Assembly (NCBI GenBank): GCA_949288725.1
Contig: CASELF010000051.1
Location: forward strand, 1 to 54,054
Direction of reading: 5' to 3'
DNA length: 54,054 bases
DNA from: an uncultured bacterium
GTDB taxonomy: Bacteria; Cyanobacteriota; Vampirovibrionia; Gastranaerophilales; Gastranaerophilaceae
Both the position numbers and the translations under genes were made by a program. The notes beneath the pieces were generated by a model. The model was not told the origin of the DNA and made no database searches. It saw nothing but the letters and a program-made list of their open reading frames with translations. This document shows, piece after piece, positions 16,409 through 26,193 of the stretch. Position 1 is the stretch's first letter. Each line of letters begins with the position of its first letter.

Positions 16409-18034
16409 ATGAAAATTTCCAAAAAGGTAAAGAATATCATGAAAGTTTCAGCCCTTCTTGCAATAGTAATTATTGCAGGAAGCAGCGGCATAAACCAAAC
16501 AGCAATTGCTGTGAATAATGCCGGATACCAAAACTCTCAAGCAGGAAATAGTAATGGCGGAGTTCAAAATGCAGATTTCGGGCCATACATGAAAAGAATG
16601 CAAGATAAAATCAAATCATACTGGCGTCCGCCAATAAAAGATAAAAATGCACAAATTGTCGTCAAATATAGAATCCGCAAAGACGGCACATTAGATAGCT
16701 ACGGAATTTTATCATCTTCAGGATATCAAGACCTTGATAGTGCAGCAATAGAAGCACTACGAAGTGCAGCCCCGTTTGAACCTTTACCTGCAAGTTTTAA
16801 CAAAGAAAGCATCTTGGTACAATTTACATTTGATTATCAAAAACCAAAAACCACAACCCAAACCGTTACGGCAGAACCCGCAAATAATCGTATTGCACAA
16901 TACCAACCAATTGTGCCTGTAAATAACCAACAAACCCAATCTCAACCACAAACAATTCCTGCAGGAACACCTGTCACACCAATAAAAATAAAAGCAAATC
17001 CGGGAGAAGAAATACAAATCCAAAAACTTCCACCGAAACAAAAAGTTTTTCCACCGGTTAGGGCAGTACAATCTTACGAACAAACACCTGCAACAATTGC
17101 AGGCTCACAACAAACAGTGCAAAAATACATCGCTCCTCCTGAGAGTATAATGCCACCTGCACAAGTTACACAGGTTTATACGCAAACTCCACCACCGCCT
17201 ACAATATTGGAGCCTATACAACCACCAAGGGCAATAGTTCCGCTACCGCCTAAAAACACAGATCCTCGTAACGTTGCAGTTCCACCTCCAATAAGACAAA
17301 CCCCGAGTGTGGATGTTAAAACCTATGCCCAAGGCGATTTGCTGGATCTGGACAAAAGCAAAATTACACAAGACACTCCAACAACAACAGCAGCACCTGT
17401 AATTATTCAAGCAGGGCAAAGCGCCGGACCAACTCCTGTAAATGCAACACAAATAAACAGAGTTGTTCCACCTTCACAGCCTGAAATCGAATATGTAAGA
17501 TTTGAAGCCCAAGAAGAAGTTCCGGTCAATACTATGCTTTCAACAGGAATAAACAAGGTAGCAATGCCTACAACAAGACGCAAAAAACTTACAAAACCTG
17601 TTGAAGAAGAACAATATCCAAATGTACCTGAATACAAAGCAGTTCCGACATCAGCACCTCCCGGTAGAGAACCGGGTGTCTATGTCACTCCTGTTAAGGT
17701 TACAGACTTTTCTGAATATATGAGAAAAGTTGAACGTAGGATTACAAAAAAATGGAAACCGCCTCTTTCTGATTACTCAACAAAAGTTGTAGTCAATTAC
17801 GTTATTCATAAAAACGGAGAATTAGGAAATTACTATGTTGCAGAATCCTCAGGAAATTCAAGAATGGATTTATCTGCAATGCAAGCACTAAAAAAAGCCG
17901 CACCATTTGACCCGCTACCGGTCGGTTTTGGAGAGGAAAGTGTTGATGTAAAATTCACATTTGACTATAACGTTTACAAAAATAAATCAGAGAAAAAAGG
18001 GATTAAAGAATTGGAAGAAGGCGAAAATCTTTAA
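16409..18034 (+). CDS. protein with two TonB C-terminal domains around a Pro-rich linker
   Basis: A 541-aa exported or anchored protein. An N-terminal hydrophobic segment (residues about 10-28) is followed by a first TonB_C-like domain at about 50-145 (YMKRMQDKIKSYWRPP, IRKDGTLDSYGILSSSG). A linker of about 280 residues rich in Pro, Gln and Thr comes next, then a second copy at about 430-525 (YMRKVERRITKKWKPP, VIHKNGELGNYYVAESSG). TonB normally has one such domain, at the C-terminus, contacting outer-membrane receptors. No exbB or exbD gene is adjacent. Starts 14 bases after mtnA with a GGGGGAAGAG site. An envelope-spanning or peptidoglycan-associated role is inferred. Confidence 0.8.
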   Translation: MKISKKVKNIMKVSALLAIVIIAGSSGINQTAIAVNNAGYQNSQAGNSNGGVQNADFGPYMKRMQDKIKSYWRPPIKDKNAQIVVKYRIRKDGTLDSYGILSSSGYQDLDSAAIEALRSAAPFEPLPASFNKESILVQFTFDYQKPKTTTQTVTAEPANNRIAQYQPIVPVNNQQTQSQPQTIPAGTPVTPIKIKANPGEEIQIQKLPPKQKVFPPVRAVQSYEQTPATIAGSQQTVQKYIAPPESIMPPAQVTQVYTQTPPPPTILEPIQPPRAIVPLPPKNTDPRNVAVPPPIRQTPSVDVKTYAQGDLLDLDKSKITQDTPTTTAAPVIIQAGQSAGPTPVNATQINRVVPPSQPEIEYVRFEAQEEVPVNTMLSTGINKVAMPTTRRKKLTKPVEEEQYPNVPEYKAVPTSAPPGREPGVYVTPVKVTDFSEYMRKVERRITKKWKPPLSDYSTKVVVNYVIHKNGELGNYYVAESSGNSRMDLSAMQALKKAAPFDPLPVGFGEESVDVKFTFDYNVYKNKSEKKGIKELEEGENL

Positions 18035-18054
18035 TAAAAAAATATCCACTCAAT

Positions 18055-18100
18055 AAAAAAATAAGTCTTTTACTCAAAAGATAAAAGGCTTATTTTTTTT
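18055..18100 (+). terminator. intrinsic terminator
   Basis: AAAAATAAG and CTTTT arms pair with AAAAG and CTTATTTTT, one mismatch, followed by Ts. It ends the mtnA/TonB-domain unit. Confidence 0.8.
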
Positions 18101-18142
18101 ATGCTATACTTGTAACGTAATAAATGGAGAGAAAAAGAGAAG

Positions 18143-20659
18143 ATGAAAGAAAGTTATTTTCCGCAAGAAATAGAAAAGAAATGGCAAAAAGTATGGGATG
18201 AAACCAAAGCCTTCAAAACTTTGGATGAATCAGACAAACCTAAATACTATGCTCTTTCCATGTTCCCTTACCCATCAGGTAAACTACATATGGGACATGT
18301 CAGAAATTACACAATTACAGACGTTATAGCAAGATTTAAAAGAGCCAACGGCTACAATGTCTTGCACCCAATCGGCTGGGACAGTTTCGGCTTACCTGCT
18401 GAAAATGCTGCGATGAAACACCATGCAGACCCTGAAACTTGGACTGATGAAAACATTGCATATATGACAAAACAATTAAAAATGTTAGGTCTATCTTATG
18501 ATTGGGACAGAGAAGTTACAACTTGCAAACCGGAATATTATAAATGGACACAATGGCTATTTTTACAATTATATAAAAAAGGACTTGTATATAAAAAAGA
18601 AGCCGCAGTAAACTGGTGTAACCAATGCGGAACAGTTCTTGCAAATGAACAAGTTATTGATGGTAAATGCTGGAGATGTGATAGTGTTGTTGAGAAAAAA
18701 TACTTATCACAATGGTTTATCAAAATAACAGATTACGCAGAAGTTTTGTTAGAAGATTTAGACAAACTTCCGGGCTGGGGTGACAACGTTAAAACAATGC
18801 AGGCAAATTGGATTGGAAAATCAAAAGGGGCAATCTTCAAATTCCCTGTAATCGATGCTCCAATCGGTGAAAAAATAGAAGTTCCTGTATATACAACAAG
18901 ACCTGATACAGTGTTTGGTATAACATATCTTGTTGTTGCACCTGAATATAAAGATATTGAAAAACTTACAACCCCTGAAAATAAACAAGCAGTTGAAGAA
19001 TACAGAGCAAACGCTCGTAAAATGACAGAAATTGAAAGACTTTCAACTGAAAGAACAAAAACAGGTGTACCTTTAGGAACACATTGTAAAAATCCGTTCA
19101 ATGGTGAAATTTTCCCATTATGGACAGCAGATTATGCATTAGTTGAATACGGAACAGGTGCAGTTATGGCAGTTCCGACTCACGATGGACGTGACTTTGA
19201 CTTTGCAAAAAAATATAACCTTCCAATGAAGATTGTAATTGCAACAAAAGAAATTCAAGAAAAATTGGCTCAAGATAAAAATTACCAATTAGAAAAAGTT
19301 TCTGAAGATGGCGGAATATTGATAAATTCCGGAGAATTTGACGGAATGAACAATAATGAAGCTAAAAAAGCAATTACACAATGGGCAGTTGATCATGGTT
19401 TTGGAGAATTCAAGACTCAATACAGATTAAGAGATTGGTTAATATCCCGTCAAAGATATTGGGGAGCACCAATTCCTGTAGTATATTGCGACAAATGCGG
19501 AATTGTACCTGTACCTGAAGATCAATTACCTGTAATGTTACCAAAAGATGTTGATTTTTCTGTAGTTGGAAAATCTCCAATAACAACATCAAAGACATTC
19601 AAAGACACTGTCTGCCCTGTATGCGGAGGACACGCTGTTAGAGAAACAGATACAATGGATACTTTTGTATGCTCAAGTTGGTATTATCTAAGATATGCTG
19701 ATGCAAGAAATTCTAAAGAATGCTTTAATAAAGACAAAGTAAATCATTGGTTACCTGTTGATCAATATGTCGGCGGAATTGAACATGCAATATTACACTT
19801 GTTATATTCAAGATTTTTCACAAAAGCATTAAGAGATTGCGGATTGTTAGATTTTGATGAACCGTTTAAAAACCTGTTAACTCAAGGTATGGTATTGAAA
19901 GACGGTTCAAAAATGTCAAAATCTAAGGGTAATACAGTTGACCCTGATGAAATATTTGAAAATTACGGAGCAGATACCGCAAGATTATTTATTCTTTCAG
20001 ATTCACCTCCGGCAAGAGATTTTGACTGGTCTGATGCAGGTGTTGAAGGATGCTACAAATTCTTAAATAGAGTTTGGAGATTAATTTCAACTAATGCAGA
20101 TAATATCACTTTGGATTACCCTGAATTCAGCGTAGGTTCATTAAAAGATAAATCAAATGATGATTTATTAAGAACAGTACATATAGCAATCAAGGGAATT
20201 ACAAATGATATTTCTAACGACTTCCAATTCAACACTGTAATTTCAAAATACAGAGAATTAACCAATGCCATCTATGATTGGCAGGCAAAGAAAACTGATT
20301 TAACTGAAGAAGATAAATCAATACTAAGTTATGCAATAGTATCATTGATGAAATTAATGTCACCTGTTGCAGTACACCTGACAGAAGAAGCATGGCATGA
20401 ATTGGGCGGCAAAGGTTCAATCCACGAACAACCTTGGTGCAAATGGGATGAAAACCTTGCCAAATCAAGTTCAATTACACTTGTCGTTCAAGTAAACGGT
20501 AAAGTGAAAGATAGAATTGAAGTTGAAGAAGGATTAAATCAAGAAGAAATGAAAAAAATTGCTCTTGAAAGTCCAAAAATCAAAGCCCAAACCGAAGGAA
20601 AAACTATTATTAAAACTATAGTCGTTCCGGGGAAATTGGTTAATATTGTTGTAAGATAA
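18143..20659 (+). CDS. leuS: leucyl-tRNA synthetase
   Basis: An 838-aa class Ia synthetase that attaches leucine to tRNA-Leu. The HIGH motif is in PYPSGKLHMGHVRN, the KMSKS motif in GSKMSKSKGNTVDP. The CP1 editing domain (residues about 225-420) has the threonine-rich TTRPDTVFGITYLVV and VPTHDGRDFDFA. The C-terminal tRNA-binding region ends VPGKLVNIVVR. Zinc-type Cys pairs (CNQCG and CWRC; CDKCG and CPVCG) are intact. A GGAGAG site precedes the ATG. Single-gene unit with strong terminators on both sides. Confidence 0.97.
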   Translation: MKESYFPQEIEKKWQKVWDETKAFKTLDESDKPKYYALSMFPYPSGKLHMGHVRNYTITDVIARFKRANGYNVLHPIGWDSFGLPAENAAMKHHADPETWTDENIAYMTKQLKMLGLSYDWDREVTTCKPEYYKWTQWLFLQLYKKGLVYKKEAAVNWCNQCGTVLANEQVIDGKCWRCDSVVEKKYLSQWFIKITDYAEVLLEDLDKLPGWGDNVKTMQANWIGKSKGAIFKFPVIDAPIGEKIEVPVYTTRPDTVFGITYLVVAPEYKDIEKLTTPENKQAVEEYRANARKMTEIERLSTERTKTGVPLGTHCKNPFNGEIFPLWTADYALVEYGTGAVMAVPTHDGRDFDFAKKYNLPMKIVIATKEIQEKLAQDKNYQLEKVSEDGGILINSGEFDGMNNNEAKKAITQWAVDHGFGEFKTQYRLRDWLISRQRYWGAPIPVVYCDKCGIVPVPEDQLPVMLPKDVDFSVVGKSPITTSKTFKDTVCPVCGGHAVRETDTMDTFVCSSWYYLRYADARNSKECFNKDKVNHWLPVDQYVGGIEHAILHLLYSRFFTKALRDCGLLDFDEPFKNLLTQGMVLKDGSKMSKSKGNTVDPDEIFENYGADTARLFILSDSPPARDFDWSDAGVEGCYKFLNRVWRLISTNADNITLDYPEFSVGSLKDKSNDDLLRTVHIAIKGITNDISNDFQFNTVISKYRELTNAIYDWQAKKTDLTEEDKSILSYAIVSLMKLMSPVAVHLTEEAWHELGGKGSIHEQPWCKWDENLAKSSSITLVVQVNGKVKDRIEVEEGLNQEEMKKIALESPKIKAQTEGKTIIKTIVVPGKLVNIVVR

Positions 20660-20679
20660 TAATAAACATTAATAAATAA

Positions 20680-20718
20680 AAAAGGGGCTGTTAAATTAAA
20701 AATTTAACAGCCCCTTTT
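20680..20718 (+). terminator. intrinsic terminator of leuS
   Basis: AAAAGGGGCTGTTAAATT, 3-base loop, AATTTAACAGCCCCTTTT: a perfect stem of about 18 bp. Confidence 0.92.
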
Positions 20719-20763
20719 CTCTAGGAAAATATCTTCAAAAGCAGTCGCTATGGTTTGTTATCA

Positions 20764-20791
20764 TTGTTAAATTTCTTTTTTATAGTAAAAT
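20764..20791 (+). promoter_or_regulatory. probable promoter of the PPi-phosphofructokinase gene
   Basis: TTGTTA (20764-20769), 16-base spacer, TAAAAT (20786-20791), giving a leader of about 35 nt before the ATG at 20833, which has an AAGGAAAGGA site. Confidence 0.6.
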
Positions 20792-20832
20792 ATTCCATGT
20801 AAACACTGGTTACTAAAGGAAAGGATATTAAA

Positions 20833-22512
20833 ATGACAAAACTTTCACCATTACAAATTGAAAGATTAAAGTACCAGCCAAAATTACCGAAAAGTTTACA
20901 AAACGGAGTAAACTCTTTGGAATTGGTTGAAGGTTCCGCAACTCAATCTGTTAGAGATCAGGAACAAATTAAAGCTTTATTTGCAAACACTTACGGAAAA
21001 CCAACCGTAACTTTTAAAACAACTTCATCATCATCTTCTTCAGAAGTAAGAAATGTTGGTGTTATTTTATCAGGCGGTCAGGCTCCTGGTGGACATAACG
21101 TTATTGCAGGTTTATATGATTCTTTAAAAAATGCAAATCCTGCTAATAAATTATATGGATTTTTAGGTGGACCTTCAGGTATCATCGAAGGTAAATATGT
21201 TGAATTTGATGATGAATTTATCAATGCATACAGAAATACCGGTGGTTTTGATATTATTGGTTCAGGCAGAACTAAACTTGAAACAGAAGAACAATTCCAA
21301 AAATCTCTTGCTGTTTGCAAAAGTTTAGGAATTTCAGCAGTTGTTATTATTGGTGGAGATGATTCTAACACTAATGCTGCTTTGCTTGCTGAATGGTTTG
21401 TAAAAAATAATGCAGGTATTCAAGTTATCGGTTGTCCTAAAACTATTGATGGCGACCTTAAAAATGAACAAATCGAAATTTCTTTCGGATTTGATACTGC
21501 AACAAAAACTTATGCAGAACTTATCGGAAACATTCAAAGAGATGCAAATTCTGCTAAAAAATATTGGCACTTCATTAAAATTATGGGAAGAAGTGCTTCT
21601 CACGTTGCTTTGGAAGCGGCATTGCAAACTCAACCTAATATCACTTTAATTTCTGAAGAAGTTGAAGCGAAAAAAATGTCATTGGCTTCAATCATTGACT
21701 ATATGACAGATATTATCGTTAAACGTTCAGAAAATGGCAAGAACTTTGGTATTGCAGTTATTCCTGAAGGGTTAATCGAATTTATCCCTGAAATGGGTTC
21801 TATGATTTCTAATTTGAACGATATTATGGCTTCATTAGAAACAGATTCTTCATTTGTTAATGCTTCTGCTAATGAAAAATTCAGCATTGTTGAAAGCAAA
21901 TTATCAAGTGAAAATGCTAAAGTTTATGCTTCATTACCTGCATTAATCAAAACTCAATTACTAGCAGATCGTGACCCACACGGTAACGTTCAAGTTTCTA
22001 AAATTGAAACTGAAAAACTTTTAATTGAAATGATTTCTGAAAGATTAAGCCAATTGAAAGCAGAAGGCAAATATTCAGGTAAATTCTCAGCACAATCTCA
22101 TTTCTTCGGTTATGAAGGTCGTTGTGCATTCCCATCAAACTTTGATGCTGATTATTGCTATTCATTAGGTTACAATGCATTTGCATTAATTAGTTTTGGT
22201 TTAACAGGCTACTTGTCATCTGTAAGAAACTTAACTCAACCTGCTGATGAATGGATCGCAGGCGGTATTCCACTTACTATGATGATGAATATGGAAAAAC
22301 GCCACGGTGAAATGAAACCTGTAATTCAAAAAGCATTAGTTAAACTTGATGGTCCTGTATTCAAAAGATTACAAGACAACAGACAAGATTGGGCTATGAA
22401 TGACAGATACTTATTCCCTGGCGCTATCCAATACTTCGGACCAAGTTCTGTTTGTGATATCACAACAATTACTCTACAATTAGAAAGAGGCAAAACTCTT
22501 GCTGCTGTATAG
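20833..22512 (+). CDS. pfp: pyrophosphate-dependent 6-phosphofructokinase
   Basis: A 559-aa enzyme interconverting fructose 6-phosphate and fructose 1,6-bisphosphate with pyrophosphate as phosphoryl donor. It belongs to the long PFK clade (plant beta-subunit and spirochaete type). Phosphate-binding [15 protein letters not shown] is present. [10 protein letters not shown] has Asp where ATP-type enzymes have Gly, and CPKTIDGDL has the Lys typical of PPi users. The fructose-6-phosphate region includes [16 protein letters not shown]. By these residues PPi rather than ATP is expected. tpiA lies two genes downstream; each has its own signals. Confidence 0.9.
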   Translation: MTKLSPLQIERLKYQPKLPKSLQNGVNSLELVEGSATQSVRDQEQIKALFANTYGKPTVTFKTTSSSSSSEVRNVGVILSGGQAPGGHNVIAGLYDSLKNANPANKLYGFLGGPSGIIEGKYVEFDDEFINAYRNTGGFDIIGSGRTKLETEEQFQKSLAVCKSLGISAVVIIGGDDSNTNAALLAEWFVKNNAGIQVIGCPKTIDGDLKNEQIEISFGFDTATKTYAELIGNIQRDANSAKKYWHFIKIMGRSASHVALEAALQTQPNITLISEEVEAKKMSLASIIDYMTDIIVKRSENGKNFGIAVIPEGLIEFIPEMGSMISNLNDIMASLETDSSFVNASANEKFSIVESKLSSENAKVYASLPALIKTQLLADRDPHGNVQVSKIETEKLLIEMISERLSQLKAEGKYSGKFSAQSHFFGYEGRCAFPSNFDADYCYSLGYNAFALISFGLTGYLSSVRNLTQPADEWIAGGIPLTMMMNMEKRHGEMKPVIQKALVKLDGPVFKRLQDNRQDWAMNDRYLFPGAIQYFGPSSVCDITTITLQLERGKTLAAV

Positions 22513-22533
22513 TTTTTGAGATTAATTTATCAT

Positions 22534-22570
22534 GGAGCGACCTTGCATAATGCAAGGTCGCTCCTTTTTT
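22534..22570 (+). terminator. intrinsic terminator
   Basis: GGAGCGACCTTGCAT, then ATGCAAGGTCGCTCC and six Ts. It ends the phosphofructokinase gene. Confidence 0.93.
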
Positions 22571-22617
22571 GTAAATAATTACTCTATATATATGACAACT
22601 ATTTAAAACTTATTTTC

Positions 22618-22623
22618 TATAAT
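22618..22623 (+). promoter_or_regulatory. -10 element of leaderless promoter
   Basis: TATAAT ends exactly 6 bases before the ATG at 22630. The best -35-like sequence (ATGACA, 22592-22597) is 20 bases away and weak. Confidence 0.55.
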
Positions 22624-22629
22624 GATAAA

Positions 22630-23307
22630 ATGGAAGAAGTTGTTATTGATAAGAAATATTCAGATTTTATCGAAGATATGATAGAACAAGTTTCATCTGT
22701 TTTGCCCGAAGACATAAATACGCTTCAGGTTAGTTATCTTAAAAATAATATGAGAAAATCAATGACATTAATGGCTTCTTCTATCAATGACAACGATATT
22801 TTTAAAGAATTAGATTTTGAAGAACAGTGTTTCTATATACAAATAATAGCCGAATGGTCCTTCCATAAAGAAATTGATTTGTTCCGTTCGGGAATTGCCC
22901 CAAAATATTGGAAAGTCGTTATGAGTAAAATTTGGTATGTAATTTGGGAGGTTATGTATGCTTGTGCTAAAAATGATGCTCCGCATGCTACCACTTTGGC
23001 TCTTGTTGAACGATTTGTCAATAGAAGTTATAACGAAGCAATCGAGGAACTTAAAGAACAAGATGTTATTGATGATGTGACAGAAATTCAAGCAAAAGAA
23101 CAATCTAATATTGATAAAATGGCTCGTGAAATAAAATTAGCCGAAAACATTAAACAAGGAATTTCTGTTTCTATTAAACGCTTACTTCTTGCCGTACTTG
23201 TTGGAACAATAATAACAGTCTTAATACTTAAATTGAAAGTTGTCGGACTTATCGGGATTTTGACATTTATCCTTGTGTATTATTTTATCCCGAATAATAA
23301 AGTATAA
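22630..23307 (+). CDS. hypothetical tail-anchored membrane protein
   Basis: A 225-aa protein. Residues 1 to about 180 are soluble and helical, with an acidic N-terminus and the aromatic segment KYWKVVMSKIWYVIWEVMY. Two membrane segments close the C-terminus (about 183-203 and 206-222, ending FILVYYFIPNNKV). No known domain. The start is set by the leaderless -10 box; no Shine-Dalgarno. It precedes tpiA, which has its own ribosome-binding site and possibly its own promoter. Confidence 0.7.
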   Translation: MEEVVIDKKYSDFIEDMIEQVSSVLPEDINTLQVSYLKNNMRKSMTLMASSINDNDIFKELDFEEQCFYIQIIAEWSFHKEIDLFRSGIAPKYWKVVMSKIWYVIWEVMYACAKNDAPHATTLALVERFVNRSYNEAIEELKEQDVIDDVTEIQAKEQSNIDKMAREIKLAENIKQGISVSIKRLLLAVLVGTIITVLILKLKVVGLIGILTFILVYYFIPNNKV

Positions 23308-23387
23308 TAAGGATTTATCCTTGCATAAGATTTTTGTTTAATATAAAATACGTGTGTTATTATGGTACTAATAAAGGAGAGATTACT

Positions 23388-24182
23388 ATGTCAAGAAAAC
23401 CAATTATTGCAGGAAACTGGAAAATGAATCTTTTGCAAAGCGATGCAAAAGCATTATATGAAGGAATCAAATCATTCGTATCAAAATACAATGCACCACA
23501 ATTACCAACAGTAATTATTGCACCTGTATTTACATCATTAAACCAAGTAGCAGAAATCCCTTGTGATTGCGGCTGCAATGGAAGCAAATTATATGTTGCA
23601 GGTCAAAATTGTCACTGGGAATCATCTGGCGCTTATACAGGTGAAATTTCAGTTGAAATGCTAAAAGATGCAGGTTGCTCTTATGTTATCATCGGTCACT
23701 CTGAAAGAAGACAATATTTCTCAGAAACAGATGAAATGATTAACAAAAAAGCAAAAGCAATTCTAGCAGGCGGACTAATTCCTATTATCTGCTGTGGTGA
23801 AACTTTAGAACAAAGGGAAGACGGTATCACAGATTCTCATATCGCAACTCAAATTAGAGCAGCACTTAACGGAATTGCATCTGAAGATATTGCAAAATCA
23901 GTTATAGCATACGAACCAATCTGGGCTATCGGTACAGGAAAATCTTGTGATGCAGATGAAGCAAACAGAGTTATCAAAATGATTAGAAGCGTTGTTGCAG
24001 AAATTGCAGGTGCTCAAGCTGCTGATTCTATCAGAATTCTATACGGCGGTTCTGTAAAACCTTCAACAATTGAAGAACAAATGTCAAAATCAGATATCGA
24101 TGGCGCTTTAATCGGCGGTGCTTCACTTAAAGCAGACAGCTTCAATGAAATTATTGAAAAAACTATGAAAGTTGCTGTATAA
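23388..24182 (+). CDS. tpiA: triosephosphate isomerase
   Basis: A 264-aa glycolytic enzyme interconverting dihydroxyacetone phosphate and glyceraldehyde 3-phosphate. Catalytic residues are the Lys in AGNWKMN, the His in VIIGHSERR and the Glu in AYEPIWAIGTGK; the phosphate-binding ILYGGSVKP and LIGGASLK are present. A longer reading from 23334 exists, but AAAGGAGAG just upstream of 23388 and the family start MSRKPIIAGNWKMN fix the start. A short Cys-rich insert (CDCGCNGSK, about residue 48) is unusual. Confidence 0.95.
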   Translation: MSRKPIIAGNWKMNLLQSDAKALYEGIKSFVSKYNAPQLPTVIIAPVFTSLNQVAEIPCDCGCNGSKLYVAGQNCHWESSGAYTGEISVEMLKDAGCSYVIIGHSERRQYFSETDEMINKKAKAILAGGLIPIICCGETLEQREDGITDSHIATQIRAALNGIASEDIAKSVIAYEPIWAIGTGKSCDADEANRVIKMIRSVVAEIAGAQAADSIRILYGGSVKPSTIEEQMSKSDIDGALIGGASLKADSFNEIIEKTMKVAV

Positions 24183-24208
24183 AAATTTTCGATTGACAGT
24201 CAAAGATG

Positions 24209-24240
24209 AAAAGGTTCAGATAAATTATCTGAACCTTTTT
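24209..24240 (+). terminator. intrinsic terminator of tpiA
   Basis: AAAAGGTTCAGATAA, 1-base loop, TTATCTGAACCTTTTT. Confidence 0.92.
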
Positions 24241-24557
24241 GTTAACTTTTTGTAATGAAAAATTGGCTATATTGAGTTATGTAAAGTCATAAATTATCCC
24301 AAAATTTTGGAATAATTTGTTCCCCAAGCAAAAGATAATTTTTCTATTTTTTAAAATGGAAAGTGTTGAGGGCAGATACTTTGATGGGGTTTTGAATTGT
24401 AAAGTTTTGTTACTTTTTACTACTAATATAGTAAATTTATGTAGAAAAAATACCGATACATGTAGTATAATATATATAGAAGATATACTAAATATTAAAT
24501 CGCAAACAATAGCCAAAGAATATTTTGTTATAATCAAAATAGAAAGGCAGCGAATAT
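24241..24557. other. intergenic region without a convincing gene; promoter-like sequences near the right end
   Basis: Low G+C, with open frames on both strands that start at TTG or lack ribosome-binding sites and have no recognisable protein. TATAAT at 24466-24471 and TTGTTATAAT at 24525-24534 are candidate -10 elements for the ATPase gene at 24558. Nothing else is apparent. Confidence 0.5.
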
Positions 24558-26171
24558 ATGAGTAACTTACAATTTCAGAATGATTTAGACAAATTAGTGG
24601 AGATTCTGCCCGAAAAAATTCGGAAACATATCGATTACCCTACAATGGATGACGTTATAGAAATCGTTGTTGACATAGGTCGTCCTCCTGAAATTCGACA
24701 TGCAGAAGGCAAGATAGAATATCTTGGAGATGAAAATGTAACGTATGAAGACATTGATTATATAACATCACGAGTACAGGAATTCACGACAGACAATCGT
24801 TCAGGAATACCGGGAACACTACATAGAATAAGTGCTATCAGAAACAGACAAAACAGAATTGTAGGCTTAACCTGCAGAATAGGCAGAGTAGTAACCGGCA
24901 CAATCTCATGTATAAAAGATATATGTTTGCAAAACAAAAGTATATTATTCCTAGGTCGACCAGGCGTGGGCAAAACGACAAAATTAAGAGAAATATCACG
25001 CCTTGTGGCAGATGAACTCGGCAAAAGAGTCGTAATAGTTGATACATCAAACGAAATAGCAGGAGATGGTGACACACCGCACCCGGCAGTAGGACATGCC
25101 AGAAGAATGCAAGTTCGTCAACCGGAATTTCAAAAAGATGTAATGATTGAAGCAGTTGAAAACCATACACCTGAAGTCATTGTTGTCGATGAAATCGGTA
25201 CAGAAGCCGAAGCCCAAGCAGCCAGAACAATTGCAGAACGTGGTGTAATGCTTATTGCAACTGCTCACGGAAACAGTCTGGAAAGCCTAATCAAAAACCC
25301 GACATTATCAGATTTAGTCGGCGGTATTCAATCCGTTACTTTAGGTGACGATGAGGCAAAACGCCGTTCCTCACAAAAAACTGTTCTTGAACGGGAGAAA
25401 CAGCCGACTTTCGATATAGTTATAGAAATTCTTGACAGAAATACTCTTGCTGTATATAAAGATACAGCAGAGGCAGTCGATTATATCCTTAGAGGATGGC
25501 CAATCAGACCTGAAATCAGAAAAGTCGACAAGTCCTATGATGCACAAAAAACTGAAACCAAAACTGAAAAATCCCCTAATGTTATTGACAAAATCAATGC
25601 GCTGGATGATAAAATCGAACACCCTGAAAGTTTGAAATTCAGTTTTTCAAGACAAAAGTATGTCGAAGAAGTTAAAAAATATAAAAAAATATATCTTTAT
25701 GCCGTATCAAGAAGTATTGCTGAAAAAGTTATAGAAAGACTTGATCTCAATGCTGAAATTACAAGAAACCTTGATGATGCTGATATCGTTATCGCACATA
25801 AAAACTTCATCAAAGGCGGTGCAAAAGTTCTAAGTACGGCAGAAGAAAACAGATTACAAATATTCTATATCAAAACTAATTCTATGGCCCAAATCCAAAA
25901 AGTAATTAAAGAAGCATTAGATATTGCAGAACTTAATGAGCATCAAACCTTCTATGATATAACCGAAAAAGCCCTTGATGAAGCAAAAAAAGCAATAGAT
26001 AAAATACTTGCGGGAGCAACAGATGTTGAACTAACCCCACAAAATACCAGAATTAGAAAACTACAACACGAACTAGTTGAACAACACAATCTGGAAAGCA
26101 AATCCATCGGCGAAGGCACAAACAGACACCTTAGAATTGTCGGTGGCAAAGACTACAACAGAGCCAATTAG
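24558..26171 (+). CDS. Ycf45-like AAA ATPase with C-terminal R3H domain
   Basis: A 537-aa protein of the Ycf45/SpoIIIAA-like ATPase group, conserved in cyanobacteria and some plastids. N-terminal domain (about 1-115) with IEIVVDIGRPPEIR. ATPase core with Walker A LGRPGVGKTTKLREISRL, Walker B EVIVVDEIGTEAEAQAA and ATAHGNSLESLIKNP. A middle region with a second nucleic-acid-binding-like fold follows. The C-terminal 60 residues are an R3H domain (IRKLQHELVEQHNLESKS, then a conserved TNRHLRIV) for single-stranded nucleic acid binding. Cytosolic; the exact role is not established in the family. An AAAGGCAG site precedes the ATG. Confidence 0.85.
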   Translation: MSNLQFQNDLDKLVEILPEKIRKHIDYPTMDDVIEIVVDIGRPPEIRHAEGKIEYLGDENVTYEDIDYITSRVQEFTTDNRSGIPGTLHRISAIRNRQNRIVGLTCRIGRVVTGTISCIKDICLQNKSILFLGRPGVGKTTKLREISRLVADELGKRVVIVDTSNEIAGDGDTPHPAVGHARRMQVRQPEFQKDVMIEAVENHTPEVIVVDEIGTEAEAQAARTIAERGVMLIATAHGNSLESLIKNPTLSDLVGGIQSVTLGDDEAKRRSSQKTVLEREKQPTFDIVIEILDRNTLAVYKDTAEAVDYILRGWPIRPEIRKVDKSYDAQKTETKTEKSPNVIDKINALDDKIEHPESLKFSFSRQKYVEEVKKYKKIYLYAVSRSIAEKVIERLDLNAEITRNLDDADIVIAHKNFIKGGAKVLSTAEENRLQIFYIKTNSMAQIQKVIKEALDIAELNEHQTFYDITEKALDEAKKAIDKILAGATDVELTPQNTRIRKLQHELVEQHNLESKSIGEGTNRHLRIVGGKDYNRAN

Positions 26172-26193
26172 ATGAAAATTTAATAACAAGTTT

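Noticed and set aside
24317-24565. 82-codon open frame between tpiA and the Ycf45-like gene
   Set aside because: Starts at TTG with no ribosome-binding site, overlaps the ATPase start, has a composition like translated AT-rich spacer, and contains the promoter-like sequences of the next gene.
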